A DNA stretch of 56,726 nucleotides. Origin: an uncultured Acetatifactor sp. (lineage in GTDB: Bacteria > Bacillota > Clostridia > Lachnospirales > Lachnospiraceae). Below the pieces are notes generated by a model, which ran no database searches, was not told the DNA's origin, and saw nothing but the letters and a program-made list of their open reading frames with translations. Below are positions 7,124 through 15,425 of the stretch, in pieces (the first letter of the stretch is position 1; every line of letters begins with the position of its first letter). A program made the translations under genes and the position numbers. The stretch is from positions 1-56,726 of the forward strand of contig CAJTKW010000025.1 in assembly GCA_910577035.1 (NCBI GenBank), given 5' to 3'.

Positions 7124-10100
7124 TTAAATTCCTTTCAAACAAAATGTGAATTCCAGCTTTTTGTCCCCGGGCAGCCGGTATTCCTCATGCACGGGCGCCC
7201 CCCAGCTGTCGTCTCCGCCCACGCCCATCTGAGCCAGAGCGGCACGAATCACCGTGTAATGGATCCCGGGCAGCTCGTAAGCATGGGCGGCATTCTCCAT
7301 CTCATGGGGAGTCCAGGGAAGGGCGGAAAAGCTCATCCCGTCTCCTGCCAGAAGCAGGCCTCTCCCTTTCGCATCCGTCACTCTGGCATATCTCACGTCC
7401 GTCTTATTGCCGCATTCCTGAGGCACCAGGTACCGGGCCAGATTATCCGCCACCCTGTTATGATACAGGCCCAGCTTTGCCCCATGCTTCCTGTCAGCGT
7501 AGGTTTCCTCCGGTCCGTTTCCGTACCACTCCAGGCGGTCATAATCCGCATCCATCTTAAAGATCAGGCCAAACTCCGGCAGATCTCCCATCTGCTTTAC
7601 CGGATCCATGGATAAAGTGGTCTCCACGGTTCCGTCCCCATAAACCCGGTACCTGACGTCACACTCCGCTGCCGGCTCCCCGGGCAGCTTCCAGGTATAG
7701 GAAATCACGGCGCAGCCCTCCTGCAGCTGCACCCCGGTACAGCTTTTCACCGTCGCGTACATGCTTGCCAGCTTCCACCGTCCGCAACGCTGCTGCATAC
7801 GGTTACCGCAGTCATTGTCCACCGGCGCCCGCCAGAAATTGGGCCTGGGCATGGTCTTCAGCAGCTCCCTGCCGCCGTAACGATAAGAGACCAATCCTCC
7901 GCCATGGGAGAACAACGCTTCGAATTCCGCTCCCCGCACACCGATATTGCTCTTGCCCCGGATCACTTGAAGAGGCCTGGTTACAGCCACCGGCTCGTCC
8001 GTGATATAGGCACTGCTTTCACTCCTGGGGAATACGCCCTGTCCGAAGGCCACCTCATGGCCTGCCGCCGCCCAGGGAGTATCCTCCTTTAACCGGAAAG
8101 AAACCGTCACGGTATATTCTCCCGCACCGGAAGGCAGCGCAAACGGCAGCGGGAAATCACCGCTGCAGCCCGGCGCCACATCCGCGGGCACCGGCAGCTC
8201 CGCCAGCGGCCTGCCCTGCCGCTCCAGCCGTACAAAGCAGTCAAAACTGCCCGTGCCGGCAAACAGATTCTTGTTGACCACCGTAAAGCCCTCTTCCCGA
8301 ACCTCCACGGAAATATTCTGATAATTGAATTTTACCTCCTGCATCTTCGGAGAAGGCGTCCTGTCGCCGCCGTATACAATGCCGTTGCCGCTGAAATTGT
8401 AATCGCAGGGCCTGTCGTCGAAATCGCCGCCGTAAGCCTGATATTCCACGCCAAAGCGATCCTTTTTATAAATGGACTGATCCACGTAATCCCAGATGAA
8501 TCCTCCCTGGTACAGGGGCTCCCTGTCGGTCAGGTCGGTATATTTGTGCATGGCGCCGCAGGAATTTCCCATGGCATGGGTATACTCACAGCAGATATAA
8601 GGCTTGCTCCTGTCCTTTTTCAGCCATTCCTCAATAGATGCCACGGAAGAGTACATCTGGCTCTCCACGTCGCTGGTGCCGGGATAGCTTCTGTCATGGC
8701 AGATGCCTTCATAATGCACCACCCGTCCCTTGTCATGCTCCCGCAGGTACTGTGACATATCAAATATATTTTTGCCGCCGTAGGCCTCATTTCCACAGGA
8801 CCAAATCAAAATGGCCGGATGATTCTTGTCCCGCTGGTACATGGACTCCACACGGTCCAGCATCATGGCATTCCATTCCGGACGGTTGCCGGGCACAATA
8901 TCCTCCATGGGAATCTTCTTGTCCAGCGCGGCAGTCCAGGAACCGTGGGACTCCAGATTACACTCATCAATCATATAGAGCCCCAGCCGGTCACACAGAT
9001 TGTAGATCCTGGAATCATCGGGATAATGACAGGTACGGATAGCGTTGATATTATGCTGCTTCATGGTCACCAGATCCTGCCACAGCTCCCCCTCATTCAC
9101 CGCCCGGCCGGTAAGTGAACTGAACTCATGACGGTTCACACCCTTGAAGACAATACGCCTGCCGTTCAGCTTCATCAGCCCTTCCGAAATCTCAAAACGG
9201 CGGAACCCTACCTGTACGGGAACCACCTCCTGAAGCCTGCCTTCCTCATTAAAAATACTAAGCTCCAGCCTGTAAAGGTTGGGCTCCTCGGCGCTCCATA
9301 GCAGGGGGCTTTCCACGGGAATGACAAAGCGGCACTCCTCCGTCAGCACACCGGACATTCTTGCCGCTTCGCACCGTTCCGCCACCTGGCCGAAGTTTAC
9401 CCGGTAGGCAGGGTCAAAGCGGATGCGCCTTTGCTCCTGATACAGGACAGCCTGCAGCTTTCCTGCCCCCGCGGCCTTCAGATCCAGTACCAGCTCTGCC
9501 TTCCCAAAGTCTTCGTCCAGCAGTGTTTCTACCCGGATGTCCTTAATATGTACCTCGGGAACCGTATAGAGATACACATCCCTGAAAATTCCGGAAAACC
9601 GGAAAAAGTCCTGATCTTCACACCAGCTGCTGGAGCTCCATTTGAACACCTGCGCCGCCAGCTTATTTTCCCCTTCCTTTAAATATGGCGTCAGCTCAAA
9701 CTCCGAGGGCGTAAAGGTATCCTCACTGTACCCCACGTAGCTGCCGTTGCACCACAGGGCCAGCGCACTCTCCACCCCCTGGAAGGATATAAACACCGGC
9801 CGGCCTTTCCAGTCCCCGGGTATTTCAAAATATTTCACATAGCTGGCCACCGGATTAAAACGCAGTGGAATCTGTCCCGGCTCCGCCTCCTCCCAGCCGT
9901 CCCAGGGGTACTGCACATTGGCATACTGCGGCCTGTCATAGCCTTCCATCTGAATATGCGCCGGCACTCTGATGTCCGCCCAGCCCTTACAATCACAGTC
10001 TTCCTTTTCAAAGTCCTTTAAAGCGGACTCATAATTGGGGGCATATGCAAACTTCCACAACCCGTTCAGGCTCAGACGAAAGCTGCTTTCCCCCCTCTCG

Positions 10101-10204
10101 GCCTCGTCCTCATTTCGGAAGAATACATGATCCGAATGGGCATCCAGCCTGTTCTCCCGGAAAAATTCCGGATCCTTAACCTTGCCGTAATCAAACTGAT
10201 TCAT
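7124..10204 (-). CDS. lacZ: beta-galactosidase, GH2 family, LacZ type
   Basis: It hydrolyses terminal beta-D-galactosides such as lactose to galactose and glucose in the cytoplasm; no signal peptide is seen. At 1026 residues it has the full LacZ length. The order is a sugar-binding domain (about 50-220), immunoglobulin-like GH2 domain (220-340), TIM barrel (340-640) and a C-terminal Bgal small-chain domain (about 750-1026). In the barrel, GVNRHEFS, CNLESHG, the acid/base Glu473 in CGNEAYGG and the nucleophile Glu540 in CCEYTHAMGNS are visible. AGGTAAG precedes ATG 10204. No lac-type regulator or permease is adjacent, so its control is unclear. Other beta-galactoside substrates are possible. 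Confidence 0.93.
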   Translation of the reverse strand: MNQFDYGKVKDPEFFRENRLDAHSDHVFFRNEDEAERGESSFRLSLNGLWKFAYAPNYESALKDFEKEDCDCKGWADIRVPAHIQMEGYDRPQYANVQYPWDGWEEAEPGQIPLRFNPVASYVKYFEIPGDWKGRPVFISFQGVESALALWCNGSYVGYSEDTFTPSEFELTPYLKEGENKLAAQVFKWSSSSWCEDQDFFRFSGIFRDVYLYTVPEVHIKDIRVETLLDEDFGKAELVLDLKAAGAGKLQAVLYQEQRRIRFDPAYRVNFGQVAERCEAARMSGVLTEECRFVIPVESPLLWSAEEPNLYRLELSIFNEEGRLQEVVPVQVGFRRFEISEGLMKLNGRRIVFKGVNRHEFSSLTGRAVNEGELWQDLVTMKQHNINAIRTCHYPDDSRIYNLCDRLGLYMIDECNLESHGSWTAALDKKIPMEDIVPGNRPEWNAMMLDRVESMYQRDKNHPAILIWSCGNEAYGGKNIFDMSQYLREHDKGRVVHYEGICHDRSYPGTSDVESQMYSSVASIEEWLKKDRSKPYICCEYTHAMGNSCGAMHKYTDLTDREPLYQGGFIWDYVDQSIYKKDRFGVEYQAYGGDFDDRPCDYNFSGNGIVYGGDRTPSPKMQEVKFNYQNISVEVREEGFTVVNKNLFAGTGSFDCFVRLERQGRPLAELPVPADVAPGCSGDFPLPFALPSGAGEYTVTVSFRLKEDTPWAAAGHEVAFGQGVFPRSESSAYITDEPVAVTRPLQVIRGKSNIGVRGAEFEALFSHGGGLVSYRYGGRELLKTMPRPNFWRAPVDNDCGNRMQQRCGRWKLASMYATVKSCTGVQLQEGCAVISYTWKLPGEPAAECDVRYRVYGDGTVETTLSMDPVKQMGDLPEFGLIFKMDADYDRLEWYGNGPEETYADRKHGAKLGLYHNRVADNLARYLVPQECGNKTDVRYARVTDAKGRGLLLAGDGMSFSALPWTPHEMENAAHAYELPGIHYTVIRAALAQMGVGGDDSWGAPVHEEYRLPGDKKLEFTFCLKGI

Positions 10205-10348
10205 CTTACCTTTTCCCTCTTTCCGCTCCTCCTGCCGAAGAAGCCGTTACTGCAACTTACTATATCACCACAGGCCGTTATGCAGAATGTAATTTTTTAT
10301 CCTCTGCATGTCTTTTTTTGGCCGGACAGGCCTCCCTGCTTCACGGGG

Positions 10349-11980
10349 TTATTCCTCCCCCGCCCCATCCTTCGTCTCCAACAGGCGCACCAGATACTCC
10401 CAGACCCTGGCTGTGGACGAAATACTTAAAGTCTCCTCCGTAGTATGGATGTCCTGCATATCCGGCCCTATGGAAACACAGTCCAGATCCGGAATCTTAC
10501 TTCCCAGAATGCCGCACTCCAGCCCTGCATGAATCGCCTCCACCGCAGGCTCCTTACCATACATCTCCCGGTATAGCCTGACCATCTTCTCCCGCAGGGG
10601 CGAGTCCTTCCGAAACCTCCATCCGGGATAATCGCCCGTGACGGTAATGCTTCCCCCTGCCAGCTCCGTCACCGCCTGCAGCTTGCCGATCAGGGCATGT
10701 TTTGCACTCTCAATGCTGCTACGCACGGAGAAGTCTGCCACTAAAACCGTGTCAGCCTTCTCCGTGGAGAACTCTGCCTCATCCGCCGTGTCAGCCTTCT
10801 CCGTGGAGAACTCTGCCTCATCCGCCATGTCAGCCTTCTCCGTGGAGAACTCTGCCTCATCCGCCGTGTCAGCCTTCTCCCCGGAAATCTCTGACTGATC
10901 CGCCGTGTCCCCGTCATACATCAGAATTCCCAGGTTCAGGGAAGTTTCCACCAGCCCCGGCATGTCGGCACTCATGGCCTGGACGCCGTTTGGAAGGGCA
11001 CAGAGAAAAGCAGCCGCCCGCCTGGTATCCTGAATCCCCGCGCAGGCCAGACCCTGGGCCTCACATTCCCCTGCCCGGATATAAAAGCCCGGATCCTTTG
11101 CGGACAGTTCTCCGCGGATCTCCTGCTCAACCGTATCCAGGACAGAAGCAAAGGCTTCCCTGTCCTTATCGGCAATCAACACCACGCCTGTAGTTTCTCT
11201 GGGAATGGCGTTATCCGCCAGACCACCCTGCACCGACGCAAGCCTCACCGGCAGTTTTCCGCACAGCCTGCCCAGCAGCCTTCCGAAGAGACAATTGGAA
11301 TTGCCCCGCTCCTTATGAATCTCGCCGCCGGAATGGCCGCCCAGCAGCCCCCCCACCGTGATCCTGTAAGCAAGACCGACGCCGCCCTCCGGCTGACACC
11401 CTCCCAGAGGCAGCCTGCATTTCACCCGGGCTCCTCCGGCACAGCTTGTGAGGAAGATTCCCTCCTCCTCGGAATCCAGATTAATCATACGGTTCCCGGT
11501 AAGCACGGAAAGGTCGATCCCCCGGGCTCCGTCCATGCCTACTTCCTCGTCCACGGTGATAACCACCTCCAGCTTCGGATGTCTGACGGAGTCGGAATCC
11601 AGCAGCGCCAGGGAATAAGCCACCGCAATCCCGTCATCGCCGCCCAGGCTGGTGCCCTCCGCATATACCCGGTCTCCGTCCACCGCCGCCTGCAGCCCCT
11701 GGGTCTTCATATCAAGGGGGCAATCCGGCTTTTTCACCGCCACCATGTCCATATGCCCCTGCAGGATCACCGCCGGCTCCTGCTCATAGCCGGGAGTGGC
11801 TTCCTTGATGATAATTATATTCTTCAGTTCATCCTGCCGATAGAAAAGCTTCCTTTCTCTCGCGAAATCTGCCAGATAATCACTGATTTGCTCCACATTT
11901 CCCGACCCGTGAGGAATCCTTGTAATCTCCTCGAAAAAGCGGAACACATTTTTCGGCTCCAGATCAGATAATACACCCAT
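10349..11980 (-). CDS. pepD: aminoacyl-histidine dipeptidase, M20 family (PepD), with in-frame tandem-repeat insertion
   Basis: A metallo-dipeptidase that splits Xaa-His and other dipeptides in the cytoplasm. The two-zinc site is visible in LQGHMDMV (His76, Asp78), GGDDGIA (Asp115), VDEEVG (Glu145/146) and LDSEEEG, and HSGGEIH belongs to the dimer/lid domain. The protein is longer than usual (543 residues, against roughly 480-490 typical for the family as I recall it) because residues about 360-411 are a tandem repeat of the 13-residue unit EFSTEKADTADEA, encoded by 39-bp units at 10749-10904. The insert sits between the lid domain and the strand VLVADFSVRSS, a surface loop in known structures, so activity may survive. 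AGGAGG lies 12 nt before ATG 11980. A 15-bp minisatellite lies just upstream. Confidence 0.9.
   Translation of the reverse strand: MGVLSDLEPKNVFRFFEEITRIPHGSGNVEQISDYLADFARERKLFYRQDELKNIIIIKEATPGYEQEPAVILQGHMDMVAVKKPDCPLDMKTQGLQAAVDGDRVYAEGTSLGGDDGIAVAYSLALLDSDSVRHPKLEVVITVDEEVGMDGARGIDLSVLTGNRMINLDSEEEGIFLTSCAGGARVKCRLPLGGCQPEGGVGLAYRITVGGLLGGHSGGEIHKERGNSNCLFGRLLGRLCGKLPVRLASVQGGLADNAIPRETTGVVLIADKDREAFASVLDTVEQEIRGELSAKDPGFYIRAGECEAQGLACAGIQDTRRAAAFLCALPNGVQAMSADMPGLVETSLNLGILMYDGDTADQSEISGEKADTADEAEFSTEKADMADEAEFSTEKADTADEAEFSTEKADTVLVADFSVRSSIESAKHALIGKLQAVTELAGGSITVTGDYPGWRFRKDSPLREKMVRLYREMYGKEPAVEAIHAGLECGILGSKIPDLDCVSIGPDMQDIHTTEETLSISSTARVWEYLVRLLETKDGAGEE
10749..10904. repeat. 39-bp coding minisatellite in pepD
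   Basis: Three nearly identical 39-bp units begin at 10749, 10788 and 10827, and a fourth, diverged unit occupies 10866-10904. The unit length is a multiple of three, so copy changes keep the reading frame. The encoded peptide is acidic (EFSTEKADTADEA). Confidence 0.93.
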
Positions 11981-11998
11981 TTCCCCTTATAACCTCCT

Positions 11999-12104
11999 GA
12001 TTTATCTCTCTCCTGATTTATCTCTCTTCGATTTATCTCTCTTCGATTTATCTTATTTCGATTTATCTTATTTCGATTTATCTTATTTCGATTTATCTCA
12101 TTTC
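11999..12104. repeat. 15-bp intergenic minisatellite upstream of pepD
   Basis: Seven head-to-tail copies of GATTTATCTTATTTC or close variants (GATTTATCTCTCTTC in the first copies; the first copy is 16 nt). The array begins 19 nt upstream of the pepD start codon and covers the region where a promoter or leader would be, so copy number could influence expression. The units abut without spacers, so this is not a CRISPR array. Confidence 0.92.
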
Positions 12105-12145
12105 ACATTCACGTCTTCTCTGCCCCCTGGCTTCTCTCTTCTGCC

Positions 12146-13246
12146 TTACTTCAGCGTCTCACTGTTATTCAGCACCAGCGTGCTGTACAGAAACAGCACG
12201 TCACAGTTATCAAACTCCACATAATTTCCCAGCAGCTCACTGGAAAGGTAACGAATGTCGATCAGTATGACCTCACTGTAGCCCTCGGCCAAAAGGGGGG
12301 CAATACTGCTGCCGAAGGAGTCCCGGAAGACAATCAGCCTCCTGTCCGTATCTCCGGCATCATTTTGTATCGTCAGCAGAGATTTGGGCCCGGCCAGAAA
12401 GATCTCATAAGGATCCCGGCCCGCCGCCTTCTCCATGTCGTACACGGGAATTTCTCCGTTTGTCTCATAATCATATACCCGGCAGGAATCCAGCACAATG
12501 CTTTCCAGATAATAAATCTCCTCCGCCGGAAGCGGCAGCGCCGCCTGCCCCCGGTACACCCCGTAAAAGGGATGCTCCAGAAGCCTCACCGTGTACTGCC
12601 CGGAAAGCACTGCCCCCATTCCCTCCGCCAGGCGTCCTGCCACATCCGTGATTTTCTCCTGCCGCCAGTGGGTGTCCGTTTTATAGTAGTCCCCAAGCTC
12701 CAGACAGTCGTAGATGTCAATATACTCCATGTAATCTGCCTTTTCCCGCAGATATGCGGCAAGCTCCCCGTAATCCAGGGCCGGATAGCCGTTCTGCCCG
12801 GCCAGGAACATATTCTTGTCCGGTATTATGGACAGATATACCTTCACGTCCTCACCGCCCAGATACTTGTCGTAAATGCGCCGGAACCTGGCGGCCGCAT
12901 TGTCAAGGGAATCCGTATTCAGAGGATATTCCAGCTTTGAGACATAGCCTCCGGCCTCATAGATTCCTCCCACATCCTTCTGCCCCAGAAGATAACGGGA
13001 CATCAATGCCTTCAAAGTCCGAAAGCCGTCCCGCAGCGGAAACTGGTCCATGGCATAGCTTTCGAAATCCCGGGTAAACTTCCCCGACAGCAGCCCGGAT
13101 ACCGTAATGTCCGGCCTGGCGGCAAGGACCCGCCGCTCACTGTCAGAAACTGCATCCGCCGGCTTAAACAGACACCAGAGAAAGAATCCCAGCAAAAAGA
13201 CTGCCGCCGCTAAAACCACCGCTTTGTTTTTTCCTTCTTCCGTCAA
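12146..13246 (-). CDS. DHHW-family membrane-anchored SGNH-like protein of an O-acetylation system
   Basis: A 366-residue protein with one N-terminal membrane segment (about residues 9-27) and an extracellular domain resembling the AlgJ/AlgX and DHHW proteins that hand acetyl groups to cell-surface polysaccharide. The family motif appears as DTHW in YYKTDTHWRQEK, and a likely Ser nucleophile lies in FRDSFGSS near the C-terminus. The start is a TTG at 13246 with GGAGGG upstream. It follows an MBOAT gene by 74 nt on the same strand, and such pairs work together: MBOAT passes the acetyl group across the membrane and the DHHW protein transfers it. The acceptor polymer is unknown. Confidence 0.82.
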   Translation of the reverse strand: MTEEGKNKAVVLAAAVFLLGFFLWCLFKPADAVSDSERRVLAARPDITVSGLLSGKFTRDFESYAMDQFPLRDGFRTLKALMSRYLLGQKDVGGIYEAGGYVSKLEYPLNTDSLDNAAARFRRIYDKYLGGEDVKVYLSIIPDKNMFLAGQNGYPALDYGELAAYLREKADYMEYIDIYDCLELGDYYKTDTHWRQEKITDVAGRLAEGMGAVLSGQYTVRLLEHPFYGVYRGQAALPLPAEEIYYLESIVLDSCRVYDYETNGEIPVYDMEKAAGRDPYEIFLAGPKSLLTIQNDAGDTDRRLIVFRDSFGSSIAPLLAEGYSEVILIDIRYLSSELLGNYVEFDNCDVLFLYSTLVLNNSETLK

Positions 13247-13320
13247 CCTTTTCCCTCCGAATCCAATCCCGTTCCCATATCCATGCTGCCGCCGTTGGGT
13301 AAACGTAAAAAAGCTGCGGC

Positions 13321-14718
13321 TCAGAATCTGAAATACAGGAACGGGTTAAATGAGCCATCCACAATATAACCCGTAATGACAAGCATCAGCAGCAACAGAA
13401 CCACCGGCTCCATACAGTTCAGCACTCTGGCTGCCTTTCCGTTCTCCCGCATCCTTCTGATTCCAAGAGACACCAGAGGTGTGGCACCGATGACCGCCGT
13501 GATCAGCAGCGGGCCGAAGCTCTTCAGATAATACAGGCCTTCCCGGGAAACGGCAGGGAACCCGCCCCCGCCGAACATGGCCCTGATACAGAACCATGCC
13601 TCTGAAATGCCTGCAGCATCAAAGACTACAAAACTGAGGGTTACCGCCAGCATGACATAAATGTATTTCAGAATCCCTGTCCTGTCCAGCACCTTCGCCA
13701 GCACCAGCTTTTCCACGATCAGCAGCACGCCGAAGAAGAGCCCCCAGACTATAAAATTCCACTCTGCGCCGTGCCAGAACCCCGTGAGGAACCACACGAT
13801 CAGCAGATTGCAGAGCCAGCGGGGCTTCTTAACCCGGTTTCCCCCCAGCGGAATATAGACATAATCCCGAAACCAGGAACCTAAGGACATATGCCACCTG
13901 CGCCAGAACTCCGTGATGCTTTTCGAAATATACGGATAATTAAAATTCTCAGGAAAATCAAAACCGAATATTTTTCCAAGGCCGATGGCCATATCACTGT
14001 AACCCGAAAAATCAAAATAAATCTGCAGCGTGCACGACACCCCGTACAGCCAGAAGAGCAGCACGGACTTATCCCCGGAGTCCCTGCACAGGCCGGCAAG
14101 CTCCCCCAGAGTGTTAGCGATCAGAACCTTCTTTCCCAGCCCCAGAACAAATCGACGGACTCCCAGGGCACTTCCGGCAAAGCTGTGTTCCCTGTCGCTC
14201 AACTGCCCGGCAATGTCCGAGTATCTGACAATGGGTCCTGCAATCAACTGGGGAAACATGGCCACATATGCCGCCAGGTCAATGAAGCTGCGCTGCGCCC
14301 GCACATTCCCCCGGCTGACATCTGCCACATAGCTCAGGATCTGAAAGGTATAAAAGCTGATACCGATGGGAAGCGTTACCTTTAACAATGGAAGCGACAA
14401 CCCGGTGACTGCATTAAAATTCCTGATAAAGAAATCCGCATATTTGCAATACCCCAGCAGACCAAGACTAATAACAGCGGAGACTGCCAGGTACACCTTC
14501 GCCCGGCGGCCTCCGCTCTTTTCCGTCAGAATTCCAAATACATATCCCTGCAGGATCGTCAGAAGCATTACAACCACGAATTTCGGCTCTCCCCACGCGT
14601 AGAAAACCACGCTTGCCAGGAGAAGCACCGCATTCTTCAGCCTGCGGGGTGCCGCAAAATACAGCAGCAGCGTACAGGGAAGAAAATAATAAAGAAACGG
14701 AATGCTTGAAAAGACCAT
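13321..14718 (-). CDS. MBOAT-family membrane O-acyltransferase, AlgI/DltB-like
   Basis: A 465-residue polytopic membrane protein with about ten hydrophobic segments. Key features are LPIGISFYTFQILSYVAD, the MFPQLIAGPIVRY motif and the catalytic histidine in GFWHGAEWNFIVWG. Members pull acetyl or acyl groups through the membrane for modification of alginate-like polysaccharides, teichoic acids or peptidoglycan. It lies between a lipoprotein gene (22 nt upstream) and the DHHW gene, so the three probably form one acetylation operon. AGGG before ATG 14718 is only a moderate ribosome site. No polysaccharide synthesis genes are adjacent, so the acceptor cannot be named. Confidence 0.9.
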   Translation of the reverse strand: MVFSSIPFLYYFLPCTLLLYFAAPRRLKNAVLLLASVVFYAWGEPKFVVVMLLTILQGYVFGILTEKSGGRRAKVYLAVSAVISLGLLGYCKYADFFIRNFNAVTGLSLPLLKVTLPIGISFYTFQILSYVADVSRGNVRAQRSFIDLAAYVAMFPQLIAGPIVRYSDIAGQLSDREHSFAGSALGVRRFVLGLGKKVLIANTLGELAGLCRDSGDKSVLLFWLYGVSCTLQIYFDFSGYSDMAIGLGKIFGFDFPENFNYPYISKSITEFWRRWHMSLGSWFRDYVYIPLGGNRVKKPRWLCNLLIVWFLTGFWHGAEWNFIVWGLFFGVLLIVEKLVLAKVLDRTGILKYIYVMLAVTLSFVVFDAAGISEAWFCIRAMFGGGGFPAVSREGLYYLKSFGPLLITAVIGATPLVSLGIRRMRENGKAARVLNCMEPVVLLLLMLVITGYIVDGSFNPFLYFRF

Positions 14719-14739
14719 GCTCTTTCCCTCGACTCAAAG

Positions 14740-15315
14740 CTATACGATAGGCTCCTCATAAACAAGCTCCGCAGATTCGTATGCTGCCATTGCCTTTGCT
14801 TTAAAGGTATCAATCAGCTCTCCGTTTCCAAACGCGGAAATCACATAGTCATCTACCGTGATGACGATAAGCTTATCCGGGAAACCGCACATCCACTGCC
14901 TTTGCAGGATGTTATCCCGCAGTGCCTCCGCCACGGAAGAAACATTGTCCCCGCTGCTCACATGAAATGCACCGCAGGTAAAGGTATTGGCATTCATCAT
15001 GTGGATCAGGGAGGCTGCCCCGTCAATCATGGAAGCGGAAGTTTCCGGCAGGCCAAGGGTATAATCCAGCATGGCGGTGTCCTGGATCCCGTAATTGCCG
15101 GGAGCGTCGTTCACCATATTTTCTTCGGAAAAATCGCCCCCCATGGCGGAAAATTTCTCCCCTTCCTCATAGCTGTCCCAGATGGTGGTAAGCAGGGTGA
15201 GGGCATCCGCAATCCCGGCTCCCCCGCCGTCGCCTTCTCCGGAGTCCTTCCCCCCGCAGGCTGCAAAGGACAGCGCCATAACCGCCGTCAGAAACATGGC
15301 TAAATACTTTTTCAT
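14740..15315 (-). CDS. DUF4358-type lipoprotein
   Basis: A 191-residue secreted lipoprotein. MKKYLAMFLTAVMALSFAAC ends in the lipidated Cys, followed by a Gly/Asp-rich linker. It resembles DUF4358 lipoproteins, which are often encoded beside MBOAT/DHHW genes in Clostridia; the name is from memory. The start at 15315 follows AAAGGAGGATTATATT, and the longer frame to 15342 would include the ribosome site itself. It is the first gene of the lipoprotein-MBOAT-DHHW set and may be an accessory factor on the outer membrane face. No catalytic motif is seen. Confidence 0.75.
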   Translation of the reverse strand: MKKYLAMFLTAVMALSFAACGGKDSGEGDGGGAGIADALTLLTTIWDSYEEGEKFSAMGGDFSEENMVNDAPGNYGIQDTAMLDYTLGLPETSASMIDGAASLIHMMNANTFTCGAFHVSSGDNVSSVAEALRDNILQRQWMCGFPDKLIVITVDDYVISAFGNGELIDTFKAKAMAAYESAELVYEEPIV

Positions 15316-15425
15316 AATATAATCCTCCTTTAAATAAAGCAATTTAGTCTATACCTTATTCTACCACAAACCCCGGCATTTTTATACAGGTATATGTCCT
15401 CTTTTTATAATCTTTTTATCCGTTG

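Noticed and set aside
10702..11193. Plus-strand ORF full of Pro and Ser repeats
   Set aside because: It is the antisense image of the pepD minisatellite.
11999..12104. CRISPR-like array
   Set aside because: Units of about 15 bp follow each other with no spacers, and no cas genes are near, so it is a minisatellite.
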